Assembly: GCF_009740395.1 (NCBI RefSeq)
Contig: NZ_WOXT01000005.1
Span: 215,552-279,551, forward strand
Direction: 5' to 3'
Length of the DNA: 64,000 nucleotides
From: Noviluteimonas gilva
Lineage (GTDB): Bacteria; Pseudomonadota; Gammaproteobacteria; Xanthomonadales; Xanthomonadaceae
Below the pieces are notes generated by a model. The model was given only the letters and a program-made list of their open reading frames with translations, was not told the DNA's origin and made no database searches. Position numbers and translations under genes: made by a program. This document shows positions 30,735 through 41,846 of this stretch, one piece after another. Numbering within the stretch: the first letter of the stretch is position 1; every line of letters begins with the position of its first letter.

Positions 30735-31295
30735 ATGCGCCGCCCCGCCCTCGCCTTCGCTTTGTTTGCCGCCACCTTCGCCGCCGCGCTGACGGCCTGT
30801 ACGACGATCAGTGCCCTGGTGGGCAACCAGGTCTCGTTTACCGAACCACAGTTGCAGCGCTACCTGGATCGGCAATTCCCGCGCGACTACGAGAAGCTCG
30901 GCGGCCTGGTCACGCTGCGCGTGATGCACCCGCGGCTGACGATCCCGCAGAACAGCAATCGCCTGCAGATGGATTTCGACGTCGGCTTCGGCGGGCTCGG
31001 GATGAATACCGAAACGACAGCCGGGCACTTCGCGCTGCAAAGCGGGTTGCGATTCGATCCGTCGACGCGCGGCCTGCACCTGGTGAACCCGGAACTGATC
31101 GACGTCGACGTCCCGGCGCTCGGCGGCGCCATGACCGCGCCGGCCCGCAGCGCGATCAACACCTGGCTCGTGGACTACGCAAAGCAGGAACCGGTCTACC
31201 GTCTCGACGATAATGCGTGGGGGACGCTGGCCGGGCGCCGCATCGGGGAAACCACGATCGGCGACGGCAAGATCGTCCTGCACCTCGACCAATAG
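30735..31295 (+). CDS. DUF1439 lipoprotein (YceB-like)
   Basis: 186 residues, the length of E. coli YceB. Start MRRPALAFALFAATFAAALTACTT gives a lipoprotein signal with lipobox LTAC; GGAG lies nine bases upstream, while the earlier ATG at 30720 lacks a ribosome site. The mature part (FTEPQLQRYLDRQFPRDYEKL, LTIPQNSNRLQMDFDVGFGG) follows the DUF1439 pattern. The family probably binds hydrophobic molecules at the outer membrane; function is not established. A second lipoprotein gene follows after 14 bases. Confidence 0.85.
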   Translation: MRRPALAFALFAATFAAALTACTTISALVGNQVSFTEPQLQRYLDRQFPRDYEKLGGLVTLRVMHPRLTIPQNSNRLQMDFDVGFGGLGMNTETTAGHFALQSGLRFDPSTRGLHLVNPELIDVDVPALGGAMTAPARSAINTWLVDYAKQEPVYRLDDNAWGTLAGRRIGETTIGDGKIVLHLDQ

Positions 31296-31309
31296 CCTTC
31301 GGACCTTCC

Positions 31310-31972
31310 ATGCCGCGCGTTAGCCTGATGTCGTTGTCGCTCCTCGCCGCCTTGTCGATCGCGGCGTGCAGCAAGGAGCCTGAAGGCGTCGCGCGCCGCC
31401 CCGACGGTAGCGCAATGGATCCCTTGCCCACGCCCGAAGGCGCGCGTGGTTCCGTCACCGGCATGCCGACCACGCCCGGCCCGGGGCAGCCCGACGACAA
31501 CGCGAGCATCGCGGCGGAAGAGGACATCGCGATCGACGAGTCGGACCTCGCGGAAAACGACGACACCGCGAGCGAAGAGGGCGCCGCGACCGACGCCGAG
31601 CCCACGTCCGACGACGCCGTGCAGGCGATCCAGCAGTACTACGACGCGATCCGTTCGAAGAATTACCCCAGCGCCTACGCGTTGTGGAGCGACGGCGGCC
31701 GCGCGAGCGGGCAGACGCCGGAGCAGTTCGCCGCGGGCTTCGCCGATACGACCGATGTCCTGGTGACGCTCGATGCGCCCGCGCGCCTGGAAGGCGCGAT
31801 GGGATCGCGCTACATCGAAGTGCCGGTTTCGGTGGAAGCCACCGCGCGCGATGGCAAGGTGCGCCGCTTCGTCGGTGCGTACACGCTGCGCCGTTCGGTG
31901 GTCGATGGCGCCACGCCCGACCAGCGTGCGTGGCGCATTTCTTCGGCGGACCTGCGCGAACTCGCGCAGTAA
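31310..31972 (+). CDS. Lipoprotein with acidic linker and NTF2-like C-terminus, unknown function
   Basis: 220 residues. The signal ends in lipobox SIAAC at about residue 20. Residues about 25-100 are Pro/Gly- and Asp/Glu-rich (EEDIAIDESDLAENDD), likely an unstructured spacer. The C-terminal 110 residues (AVQAIQQYYDAIRSKNYPSAYALWSDGG) look like a SnoaL/NTF2-type fold. It follows the DUF1439 lipoprotein closely on the same strand and converges on the CBM9/DUF5916-type gene with four bases between. I do not recognise a named family. Confidence 0.72.
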   Translation: MPRVSLMSLSLLAALSIAACSKEPEGVARRPDGSAMDPLPTPEGARGSVTGMPTTPGPGQPDDNASIAAEEDIAIDESDLAENDDTASEEGAATDAEPTSDDAVQAIQQYYDAIRSKNYPSAYALWSDGGRASGQTPEQFAAGFADTTDVLVTLDAPARLEGAMGSRYIEVPVSVEATARDGKVRRFVGAYTLRRSVVDGATPDQRAWRISSADLRELAQ

Positions 31973-31975
31973 CCC

Positions 31976-34258
31976 TTACAGCTCGAAGCGGTAGCTGAGC
32001 TTCACGACCAGCTGCTCGTCGTCGCGCAGCGAGAACGCGTCGGTGAGCGCGTCCTGCGAACGCTGCGAGTATTCGTTGAACAGATCGCCGCCGCGCCCGT
32101 AGACGACGTAGAAATACGACAGCGGCTTGAACTCCCAGCGATAGCGCACCTGGAAGCCCAGGTTGCTCAGGCTGAAATCCTGGACGGGATCATCGGTCGG
32201 GACCGGCGTGCCGTCGGCCGACGCGCGATACGCCTGGCGCAGATCCGCATCCAGTCCGAGGGCCTGCATCTTGACGCGGATCTCGTGCTGGTTGCCGATG
32301 TTCCAGTTCACGCCGAAGTCGAGCTGCTGCGCGTGCTCGTCGAACGAGCCCACGAGATTCTCGCCCTGCCAGACCACCCACTGCGGCGTGCTCTCGGCGA
32401 ACAGGATCGTGTACACGCTGAAGGAATCGTTGATGTAGTACGTCGGCTGGAATTGCGTATTCCACCCGACGCGACGCTCGTTGGATTCGTCGCCGATGCC
32501 GTAGTTGCTCAGGCCGAAGTTGCCGTAGAACTCCCAGTCGCCCTTGCGCGGACGCGAGCGTTCGATGAACGCGTTGAAGTTCGGCGGGATGCGCAGGATG
32601 CCGTTGCCGCGCAGCACGCGGTCGTCGTAGCCGAAGCTGTTGACGTTGATCTGCTGGTAGCCGCTGCCGCCGTTCTTGAACTGGTCCTGGCGGCTGAGGC
32701 GGAACTGCTCCGACAGGTTCAGGCCATGGTCGTTGTACGTCGCGCTGACGCGGCCGCGCCAATCCTTCGAGGAGTAGCGCGAGTCCTTCGGCAGGTCGGT
32801 GATGCGCTTCTTGACCTCGTAGTGCAGGTAATTGAGGTTCGGGCGCGAGAGGAAGCCGAAGTCGTTGATCTGCAAATCGCCGCTGAAGTGCATGCCGAGC
32901 AGCTGCTGGCGCCAGCCGTGGTCCATCTCGTAATCGATGATGGTGGTGAAGCCGTCGCCCTTGCCTGCGCGGCCGAGGTCGCGGCTGCCGAGCGCGCCTT
33001 CGTCGATGTCGCTGAAGATCAGGCGGTTCTGGATGTTCCACTTCTGGTTCGGGCGCCAGTTCTGGTCGAAGCCGACCACCGTCGCCGTGCGGTCGTAATA
33101 CGGGCGGTCGACCTGCGTGACCATCATGCCGACGTTCTGCTTGGCGAAGTCGTGCGACAGGCGCAACGCGGAGAACGTGCGGCCCGCTTCATCGGCTTCG
33201 TCGGCGATGAGCACGCCGTACTTGGTCGCGCCGAAGCTGCCGTTGGCCTTCACCGCGGCGGTGATGTCGCCCGCGCCGCTGCCGTCGTCGGCGTTGCCGC
33301 CCACGCGGCGCGTGTAGACGAGCTGGCTGAAGTCCGACGGCGTGGTGAATTCGAACGGGCCCTGGTTCTCGGTGAAGAACGGGCGCTTGTCGCTGAAGAA
33401 GGTTTCGTTCGCGCCGAAGTTGACGACGATGTCGTCGCTCTCGACCTGGCCGAAGTCGGGGTTGAGCGTCGCGGTCAGTTGGAACTGGCCGTTGGGCTTC
33501 CAGAAGATGTCGGCGCCCGCGTCGAAGTTGTTGTCCTTCGCAATGTTGTCGTACAGCCCCGACACATACGGCGTGATCGCGATCAGCGCCTGGTTGTAGA
33601 CGGGCAACTCGATCGGCGTGAAGTCCGACAAGAAGCGCGGGCGCTCGAAACTCGCCGCCGGCCACGCACTGCGTTCGCCGGTGCTGCCGATCACGCGATC
33701 CAGGTAGATCCGGAACGTGCGCTTGCCGTCCTTGCCCTTGGCCATCGGCGCGATGTACCAGGGGATCAGCATTTCGCTGTACCAACCGGTCTCGTCTTCG
33801 CTCGCGGCGTGTTGCCAGTTGCCGTCCCAGTCGGTCGAGAAGCGGTTCTCGTTGGTGATGACCGCATCGTTGATGCCGTCGGTCGAGGTCACCATGAAGT
33901 TGTAGCCGGTGCGACCGTCGCCGTCGAAGTCGATCATGAGGTTGTTGCGGTCGACCTGCGCCTGCTCGTCGCGGCGGATCTTCTGGCGGTTGCGCGGGAT
34001 GGACGCCGGCTGCACGTTGCGGAAACCGATCGCCAGGCCTTCGGGCGTGGCGAGCACCCACGCTTCGGTCACCTGCGAACCGGGCGCGCCGGTGAGCGGT
34101 TGGGTGATGCGGAAGTCGGTGATGTGTTGCGCACCTTGCCACTCGGCCGGATCGATCTTGCCGTCGACCGTGATGGCCAAGGCCTGTCCCGAGAGCGCGA
34201 GCAGGATTGCGGCGGTCAGCGTTGCGGCGGGCAAGCGGCTGCGCATGGGGAGGGACAT
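31976..34258 (-). CDS. CBM9-like/DUF5916 outer membrane protein
   Basis: About 760 residues with a signal peptide (AATLTAAILLALSGQALA). The N-terminal domain (VDGKIDPAEWQGAQHITDF ... RNNLMIDFDGDGRTGYNF) resembles the family 9 carbohydrate-binding module found at the start of DUF5916 proteins. The rest has aromatic, alternating strands ending YRFEL, as in outer membrane beta-barrels. An ATG at 34246 is an alternative start. Ligand and role are unknown; carbohydrate or glycoconjugate binding is only suggested. No polysaccharide utilisation genes are near. Confidence 0.82.
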   Translation of the reverse strand: MSLPMRSRLPAATLTAAILLALSGQALAITVDGKIDPAEWQGAQHITDFRITQPLTGAPGSQVTEAWVLATPEGLAIGFRNVQPASIPRNRQKIRRDEQAQVDRNNLMIDFDGDGRTGYNFMVTSTDGINDAVITNENRFSTDWDGNWQHAASEDETGWYSEMLIPWYIAPMAKGKDGKRTFRIYLDRVIGSTGERSAWPAASFERPRFLSDFTPIELPVYNQALIAITPYVSGLYDNIAKDNNFDAGADIFWKPNGQFQLTATLNPDFGQVESDDIVVNFGANETFFSDKRPFFTENQGPFEFTTPSDFSQLVYTRRVGGNADDGSGAGDITAAVKANGSFGATKYGVLIADEADEAGRTFSALRLSHDFAKQNVGMMVTQVDRPYYDRTATVVGFDQNWRPNQKWNIQNRLIFSDIDEGALGSRDLGRAGKGDGFTTIIDYEMDHGWRQQLLGMHFSGDLQINDFGFLSRPNLNYLHYEVKKRITDLPKDSRYSSKDWRGRVSATYNDHGLNLSEQFRLSRQDQFKNGGSGYQQINVNSFGYDDRVLRGNGILRIPPNFNAFIERSRPRKGDWEFYGNFGLSNYGIGDESNERRVGWNTQFQPTYYINDSFSVYTILFAESTPQWVVWQGENLVGSFDEHAQQLDFGVNWNIGNQHEIRVKMQALGLDADLRQAYRASADGTPVPTDDPVQDFSLSNLGFQVRYRWEFKPLSYFYVVYGRGGDLFNEYSQRSQDALTDAFSLRDDEQLVVKLSYRFEL

Positions 34259-34370
34259 CCGAGTCGTGGAAGATGCGCGCAGGCTATTCACGCGGGACGC
34301 GCGCGCCGCGTCCCGAGAGTCATGCAAACCTTTTCCCTACTCCGGGCATCGTGCCCTTTGGGGTGGTGGC

Positions 34371-34838
34371 TCAGCGCTTGGGCTTGAGCATCGTCCCCGT
34401 GCACTTCTTCGACCCGCAATGGCAGGCCCAGATCTTCTTCAGGCGGGCCGTGTGGGCCTCGTCCAGGGTGATGCCGTAGTCGTAGGTCAGCTCTTCGCCC
34501 GGCTTGATGGCGCGGATGGCCTCGATGAATACGCGATCCTTGCGGCGGTCGTCGCCGTCGGCTTCGTCCAGCACGGCTTCGCAATTGGGATCGCAACTGT
34601 GGTTGATCCAGCGCGCGGTGCCGCCGCCATGGTTGGCGTCGATCACGTACTCGTCGTTGAGCGTGAACAAGAACGTGTGGCCGCTCTCGATGTCGCCGGT
34701 GGTGTCGTTGTCGACTTCTTCGTGGGTACGGCGCTGGCCCTTGTATTCGATCAGGCGTTCGCCCTTCTTGAGGGCGGCCGCGGCGAACACGCCGTTGCCA
34801 TGGATCTGCGAACGACGGGCGATGATCTTGCGGGGCAT
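34371..34838 (-). CDS. SET domain protein-lysine methyltransferase-like protein
   Basis: 155 residues: an entire SET domain with little else. Start MPRKIIARRSQIHGNGVFAA opens with the GxG-type SAM motif. GGGTARWINHSCDPNCEAVL is the NHSCxPN motif, ELTYDYG the catalytic tyrosine block, and CHCGSKKCTG a post-SET-like CxC...C zinc site. It should bind SAM and methylate a lysine of some protein. Substrates in bacteria are largely unknown. The longer frame upstream was rejected because it overlaps the cytochrome gene and lacks homology. Confidence 0.9.
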   Translation of the reverse strand: MPRKIIARRSQIHGNGVFAAAALKKGERLIEYKGQRRTHEEVDNDTTGDIESGHTFLFTLNDEYVIDANHGGGTARWINHSCDPNCEAVLDEADGDDRRKDRVFIEAIRAIKPGEELTYDYGITLDEAHTARLKKIWACHCGSKKCTGTMLKPKR

Positions 34839-34962
34839 GCAGGCATCCGAACGAGGAAAGATGCGGATTGTGCGGGTTCCTCGGTGAAGTCGCCATCTTC
34901 GTGGCCGTTCGGATTCGCGGCGCGCGTATTCACCGGTTCCATCCAAGTACCGACCCCCACCG

Positions 34963-35547
34963 ATGCGCGTTTCGAACCTCATGATTCCCGCCGCCCTCGT
35001 CCTCGCGATGGCTGCGTGCAAGCCCGCCGCCAATGACGCGAAGACCGATGCCGCAGTCGCGACCCCGCACCCGTCCGCCATGCCCGTCGCATTGACCGAT
35101 GCGCAATTGATCGAGCGCGGCGACTACATCGTGCGCATCGCCGGCTGCAACGATTGCCACACGCCGGGCTATCCGGAGAGCGGCGGCAAGGTGCCGAAGG
35201 CGCAATGGCTGGTCGGCACGCGCCTGGGCTGGAACGGCCCGTGGGGCACGACCTACCCCGCCAACCTGCGCCTGAAAGCCGCCGACATGGACGATGCGAA
35301 ATGGCTGGCCTACACCGCCACGCTGCACACGCGCCCGCCGATGCCCGACTTCGCGGTGCGCGACATGAGCGAACAGGACCGCCTGGCGATCCTGCGCTTC
35401 GTGAAGTCGCTGGGCGCGGGCGGCGAACCGGCCCCGGCCTACCTGCCGCCGGGGGAGAAGCCGCCGGTGCCGTTTGTTGAATTCAATCTTCCGCCGCCGC
35501 CTGCGGCGGCTGGTGCGGCTCAGGCCAAGCCTGCTTCTGCGGGCTGA
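34963..35547 (+). CDS. Lipoprotein c-type cytochrome
   Basis: 194 residues. A lipobox MAAC places Cys19 at the lipid-modified N-terminus. There is one haem c motif, CNDCH at residues 62-66, with a probable Met axial ligand further on (PPMPDF or RDMSEQ). The C-terminus is Pro/Ala-rich (NLPPPPAAAGAAQAKPASAG). Likely a periplasm-facing electron carrier; the partner is unknown. It diverges from the SET-domain gene, and a REP-like stem-loop follows. Confidence 0.88.
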   Translation: MRVSNLMIPAALVLAMAACKPAANDAKTDAAVATPHPSAMPVALTDAQLIERGDYIVRIAGCNDCHTPGYPESGGKVPKAQWLVGTRLGWNGPWGTTYPANLRLKAADMDDAKWLAYTATLHTRPPMPDFAVRDMSEQDRLAILRFVKSLGAGGEPAPAYLPPGEKPPVPFVEFNLPPPPAAAGAAQAKPASAG

Positions 35548-35567
35548 AACGGGGGCTCCAGACTTAA

Positions 35568-35606
35568 CCCCTCCCCAACCCTCCCCTGCCTTCGCGGGGG
35601 AGGGAG
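35568..35606. repeat. REP-like element, copy 1
   Basis: AACCCCTCCCCAACCCTCCCC followed by a loop and GGGGAGGG. It shares its sequence with the copies at 48361 and 48767 (the latter on the opposite strand). Lies just after the cytochrome stop and before the suf promoter. Confidence 0.65.
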
Positions 35607-35628
35607 CGCCCCTTCGCGCACGTGGGAG

Positions 35629-35672
35629 TTGGACCGGCGGCCGGTAAAACGTACAATTTCAGTCCGTTTTAC
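35629..35672 (+). promoter_or_regulatory. suf operon promoter with embedded operator
   Basis: TTGGAC (35629-35634), exactly 17 bases, TACAAT (35652-35657). A perfect inverted repeat, GTAAAACG (35644-35651) and CGTTTTAC (35665-35672), flanks the -10 box with 13 bases between. A protein bound here would block RNA polymerase. The next gene is an Rrf2 regulator, so self-repression is the simplest reading. Confidence 0.65.
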
Positions 35673-35686
35673 AGGTCGCCCTGCCC

Positions 35687-36136
35687 ATGCTGCGGGTTAC
35701 GAAACTCACCGACTACGCCACCGTCGTGCTGACGGTGCTCGCTGCCGCGCCCGAGCGCGTGCACAGCGCGGCCGAGCTTGCCGAACGCGCGGGCCTGGAA
35801 GTCACCACCGTCGCCAAGCTGCTCAAGCCGCTGGCGCAGGCCGGCCTCGTCGCCGGTTTCCGCGGCGCGCACGGCGGCTATCGCCTCGCGCGCGAAGCCC
35901 GCGCCATCTCGCTGGTCGACATCGTCGAAGCGATGGAAGGCCCGCTCGGCATGACCGAATGCAGCCTGCACGAAAGCAACTGCGGCATCGAATCCTCCTG
36001 CGGCGTGCGCGCGAACTGGCGCCGCATCAACGACGTCGTCGCCGACGCGCTGCGTGAAGTCTCGCTCGCCGACATGCTCTCCCCCACTCCCATCAAGTCG
36101 CGCCGTTCGATTCCCGCCACGTTGGCGACGGCGTGA
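35687..36136 (+). CDS. Rrf2 family Fe-S assembly regulator (SUF system)
   Basis: 149 residues. The winged helix at 1-70 ([50 protein letters not shown]) is IscR-like. Three cysteines, Cys92, Cys99 and Cys105, match the cluster-binding spacing of IscR. It should sense Fe-S status and control the suf genes that follow eight bases later. The perfect inverted repeat over its own -10 box suggests autoregulation. Confidence 0.92.
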   Translation: MLRVTKLTDYATVVLTVLAAAPERVHSAAELAERAGLEVTTVAKLLKPLAQAGLVAGFRGAHGGYRLAREARAISLVDIVEAMEGPLGMTECSLHESNCGIESSCGVRANWRRINDVVADALREVSLADMLSPTPIKSRRSIPATLATA

Positions 36137-36143
36137 GGCTGCC

Positions 36144-37586
<1,443 letters not shown>

Positions 37587-37607
37587 CCGAACAGGACAAC
37601 CCCACAC

Positions 37608-38371
<764 letters not shown>

Positions 38372-38372
<1 letters not shown>

Positions 38373-39601
38373 TGAGCGCGTTGCTGGAATCGTTGGCTCG
38401 CGGTTTTGAAGGCGACGACGCGCGTCGCGCGACGCTCGATGCCGCGCTGCGCGACGGGCTGCCGAAGCCGCGCAGCGAGGCGTGGAAGTACACGTCGTTG
38501 CGTGCGCTGGAGCGCCGCGAGTTCGCGCCTGCGCAGGCTGGCGCGATCGATCCGGCGTTGCTTGCCGGCATCGACGGACCGCGTCTGGTGTTCGTCAATG
38601 GCGTGTTCGATGCGGGTCTCTCATCGCGCGATGCGCTTCCGAATGGCGTGACGCTGGAGGCCGGTTCGATCGCCGAGCCGGTCGATGTCGGCGGGCCGGA
38701 TCGCGTCTTCGCTTCGCTCAATCTCGCATTGGCGACCACGGGTGCGATCGTTCGCGTGGCTGCCGATGCGCAGGTCGATGCGCTGGTGCATCTCGTGTTC
38801 GTCGGCGTCGCCGCCGCGCAGGACCAGGCGTGGCATCTGCGGCATGCCATCGACGTGGCCGAAGGCGCGTCGGTGCGAATCGTCGAACATCACCTTGCTT
38901 CCGGCGCACATGCGCATCTGTCGAACAGCATCGCGACCGTGCGCGTCGCACGGGGCGCAACGTTGACGCATGTGCGGGTGCAGGATGAATCGGCGGGCGC
39001 GACCTTGTTCGCGCGCACGGAGGCGTCGCTGGAAGGTGATGCGCTCTATCGCCGCCTCGACCTCGAGCTCGGTGGCGCGCTGTCGCGACACGAATTCGGC
39101 TGCCGGCTGATCGGCGCCAATGCGAACGTGCAAGCCGACGGCGTTCTGCTCGGCACCGGCCGCCGCCACATCGACACGCGTTTGAACATCGACCACGTCG
39201 CCGGCGACACGCGTTGCGATCTCAAGTGGCGCGGCCTCGCGACCGATCGCAGCCGCGCCGTCCTGCACGGCGGTATCCTCATTCGCGCTGGTGCGGACGG
39301 CAGCAACGCCGCGTTGTCCAGTCGCAACCTGCTGCTCAGCGAGAACGCGGAAATCGACGCGCAGCCCGTGCTCGAAATCCACGCCGACGAAGTGCAGGCC
39401 GCGCACGGCGCGTCGGTCGGCGGCCTCGATCCGAATGCGTTGTTCTACCTGCGTTCGCGCGGCCTGCCCGAAGCCGATGCGCGTCGCCTGCTCACCGCGG
39501 CGTTCTGCCGTGACGTGCTCATCGGCCTCGACGAAGCGCTGCGTCCGTTCGCGGAGACCGCGCTCGATCGCGCCCTCGCCGCCCTGGAGCGCACCGCATG
39601 A
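38372..39601 (+). CDS. sufD: Fe-S cluster assembly protein SufD
   Basis: 409 residues. SufD partners SufB and SufC. Start MSALLESLARGFEGDDARRAT; family pieces include KPRSEAWKYTSL, SAALSSRNLLLSENAEIDAQPVLEIHADEVQAAHGASVG and ALFYLRSRGLPEADARRLL. The central beta-helix is present. The stop overlaps the sufS ATG by four bases. Divergent in sequence, as SufD usually is, but the position settles it. Confidence 0.95.
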
Positions 39602-40836
39602 GCACCGTCGCACCGGTCGTCGACATCGACTGGGCCCGCATTCGCGCGGACTTCCCGCTCCTGCGCCGCGAAGTCCACGGCAAGCCGTTGATCTATTTCG
39701 ATTCGGCGAACACCGGGCAGAAGCCGGCGTGCGTGATCGAAAAAGTCGATGCGTTCTATCGCAACCACAACGCCAACGTCAGCCGCGCGGTGCATGCGCT
39801 CGGCAGCGAGGCGACGGAAGCCTATGAAGCCACGCGCGTGCGTCTGGCCAAGCATCTGAATGTCGCCAGCGAAGACCTCGTGCTCACCAGCGGCACCACG
39901 TTCGCGATCAACCTCGTCGCATATTCGTGGGGCCTGCCGCGCCTGAAGGCCGGCGACGTCGTCCTGCTCACGCGCATGGAGCACCACGCGAACATCGTGC
40001 CGTGGCAGCTGATCTGCGAACGCACGGGCGCGACGATCCGCGTGGCGGACCTGCATCCCGACGGCTCGCTGGATCTCGACGCGCTGTACGCGGCGATGAC
40101 GCCCGAAGTGAAGCTGCTCGGCGTCGCGCACGTCTCGAACGTGCTCGGCACGATCAATCCGGTCGCGGCCATCTGCAAGGAAGCCCGCAAGCGCGGGATC
40201 ACGAGCGTCGTCGACGGCTCGCAGGCGCTGCCGCACATGGCGGTGGACATCGCCGCGATCGGTTGCGACTTCTACGCCTTCACCGGCCACAAGATGTGCG
40301 GACCGACCGGCACGGGCGCCTTGTGGGCGCGTCGGGAACTGCTCGCCTCGATGCCGCCCTTCCTCGGCGGCGGCGAGATGATCAAGGAAGTGCGCTACGA
40401 CGGCACGGTCTTCGCCGATCCGCCGCATCGTTTCGAAGCGGGCACGCCGAACATCGCGGGCCACGTGGGCCTGGGCGCGGCCGTCACGTATCTCGACGAC
40501 ATCGGCATGGATGCGATCTCCGCGCGCGAAGCCACACTGCTCGCGCACCTGACCGAAGAAATGACGGCGATCGACGGCGTGCGCATCATCGGTACGGCGC
40601 AGCGCAAGGCCGCGGTCGTGTCGTTCCTCGTCGAAGGCGCGCATGCGCACGACCTCGCCACGCTGCTCGACCTCGAAGGCGTCGCGGTGCGCTCCGGCCA
40701 CCATTGCGCGCATCCGCTGATGGCCTTCTACGGCGTGCCGGCCACGTGCCGCGCCTCGCTCGCGTTCTACAACACGCACGACGAAATCGAAGCCTTCGCA
40801 GCCGCCCTGCGCAAGGTGCGGCGCCTGCTCGGCTAG
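39598..40836 (+). CDS. sufS: Cysteine desulfurase SufS
   Basis: 412 residues, type II PLP-dependent cysteine desulfurase that supplies sulfur for cluster assembly. PLP lysine Lys232 in FTGHKMCGP and the persulfide cysteine Cys370 in RSGHHCAHPLM are in place. Type II SufS needs a SufE or SufU acceptor; none lies in the window, so one is expected elsewhere. The ATG overlaps the sufD stop. A GNAT gene follows after 36 bases. Confidence 0.96.
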   Translation: MSTVAPVVDIDWARIRADFPLLRREVHGKPLIYFDSANTGQKPACVIEKVDAFYRNHNANVSRAVHALGSEATEAYEATRVRLAKHLNVASEDLVLTSGTTFAINLVAYSWGLPRLKAGDVVLLTRMEHHANIVPWQLICERTGATIRVADLHPDGSLDLDALYAAMTPEVKLLGVAHVSNVLGTINPVAAICKEARKRGITSVVDGSQALPHMAVDIAAIGCDFYAFTGHKMCGPTGTGALWARRELLASMPPFLGGGEMIKEVRYDGTVFADPPHRFEAGTPNIAGHVGLGAAVTYLDDIGMDAISAREATLLAHLTEEMTAIDGVRIIGTAQRKAAVVSFLVEGAHAHDLATLLDLEGVAVRSGHHCAHPLMAFYGVPATCRASLAFYNTHDEIEAFAAALRKVRRLLG

Positions 40837-40872
40837 ACTGTGCCCCCTGTGAAATCCGGGACTGCGCAGCAC

Positions 40873-41397
40873 ATGGGCGAACTGCACTTCCGCGCGGCCG
40901 GCGTCGAAGATCTCGACGCGTTGGTCGCGCTCGTCACCTCGGCCTATCGCGGCGATGCGAGCCGCGTGGGCTGGACCACCGAAGCCGACTTCCTCGACGG
41001 CGCACGCATCGATGTCGACGTGTTGCGCGAAGACATCACGCGCGACCGCAGCCGCGTGCTCGTCGCCGAACGCGACGGCGCGCTGCTCGCCTGCGCGCAC
41101 GTGTGCGAAGAAGGCGGCGCGGGTTACTTCGGCATGTTCTCCGTGCAGCCCGGCATCCAGGGTGGCGGCATCGGCAAGGCGGTGCTCGCCGAAGGCGAAC
41201 GCATCGCGCGCGACGAATGGGCGCTGCCCACGATGCGCATGACGGTGATCGACATCCGCGACGAACTGATGGCCTTCTACGAACGCCGCGGCTACGTGCG
41301 CACCGGCATCAAGAAACCCTTCCCTTACGGGGACACGCGCTTCGGCATTCCGCTGCGCGACGACCTGCGCTTCGAAGTGATGGAGAAGGCGCTGTGA
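40873..41397 (+). CDS. GNAT family N-acetyltransferase in the suf operon
   Basis: 174 residues from ATG 40873; a GTG at 40840 would add 11 residues. The acetyl-CoA motif is FSVQPGIQGGGIGKAVLAEGE (R/QxxGxG/A type), followed by YERRGYVRTG. The acceptor substrate is unknown. It sits between sufS and a Rieske protein, whose GTG overlaps its stop, so it is almost certainly cotranscribed with suf. It may modify a suf component or another protein, but there is no direct evidence. Confidence 0.82.
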   Translation: MGELHFRAAGVEDLDALVALVTSAYRGDASRVGWTTEADFLDGARIDVDVLREDITRDRSRVLVAERDGALLACAHVCEEGGAGYFGMFSVQPGIQGGGIGKAVLAEGERIARDEWALPTMRMTVIDIRDELMAFYERRGYVRTGIKKPFPYGDTRFGIPLRDDLRFEVMEKAL

Positions 41398-41711
41398 CCT
41401 GGGTGCGGGTGTGCGCGACGTCGGAGATCCTGCCCGGCGAATCGAAGGTCGCCTGGGACGGCGACACGCCCATCGTCGTCTTCAACTACGACGGCGACTT
41501 CTACGCACTCGAAGACCGCTGCTCGCACGAAGATTTCGACCTCTCCTCCGGCCCGTACGACGGCGAGGAAGCGACGATCGAATGCGTATTGCACGGTTCG
41601 AAGTTCGACGTGCGCGATGGCCGTGCGCTCAACGCGCCCGCCTATGCGCCGGTGCGCAAGTTCCCGGTGAAGGTCGAAGACGGGGCGGTCTGGACCCGCG
41701 ACGACACCTGA
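41394..41711 (+). CDS. Rieske [2Fe-2S] ferredoxin-like protein
   Basis: 105 residues from a GTG that overlaps the acetyltransferase stop (GTGA). It contains the Rieske ligand pairs CSHEDF and CVLHGSKFD (CxH and CxxH), with a beta-rich frame (PIVVFNYDGDFYALEDR, FPVKVEDGAVWT). Similar to non-haem iron oxygenase ferredoxin subunits. It is the last gene of the suf operon, so it might be a client or an electron carrier for cluster assembly. Confidence 0.92.
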   Translation: MTWVRVCATSEILPGESKVAWDGDTPIVVFNYDGDFYALEDRCSHEDFDLSSGPYDGEEATIECVLHGSKFDVRDGRALNAPAYAPVRKFPVKVEDGAVWTRDDT

Positions 41712-41757
41712 TTTCCCGGCCTTTCCAGCGGGTTTCGCGACCGCTGATCGGCCCTTG

Positions 41758-41774
41758 ATGCAATTCGTTTGCAT
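41758..41774 (+). promoter_or_regulatory. Fur-like operator upstream of the Fiu-like receptor
   Basis: Palindrome ATGCAA-TTCGT-TTGCAT, followed by further GCAT/GCGAAT half-sites up to about 41794. Location 72 bases before a siderophore-receptor start and AT-rich relative to its surroundings fit a Fur box. It differs from the E. coli consensus. Confidence 0.5.
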
Positions 41775-41846
41775 TTGCGAATGGCTCGCATTTAACATGG
41801 CGCCCGCCGCGGCCCCCCACGCCGCACCGACAATCCTGAGGACGTC

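Noticed and set aside
32285..34387. A 700-codon plus-strand frame over the DUF5916-type gene
   Set aside because: Val/Ala/Glu/Arg-rich shadow; the minus-strand protein has a signal peptide and family motifs.
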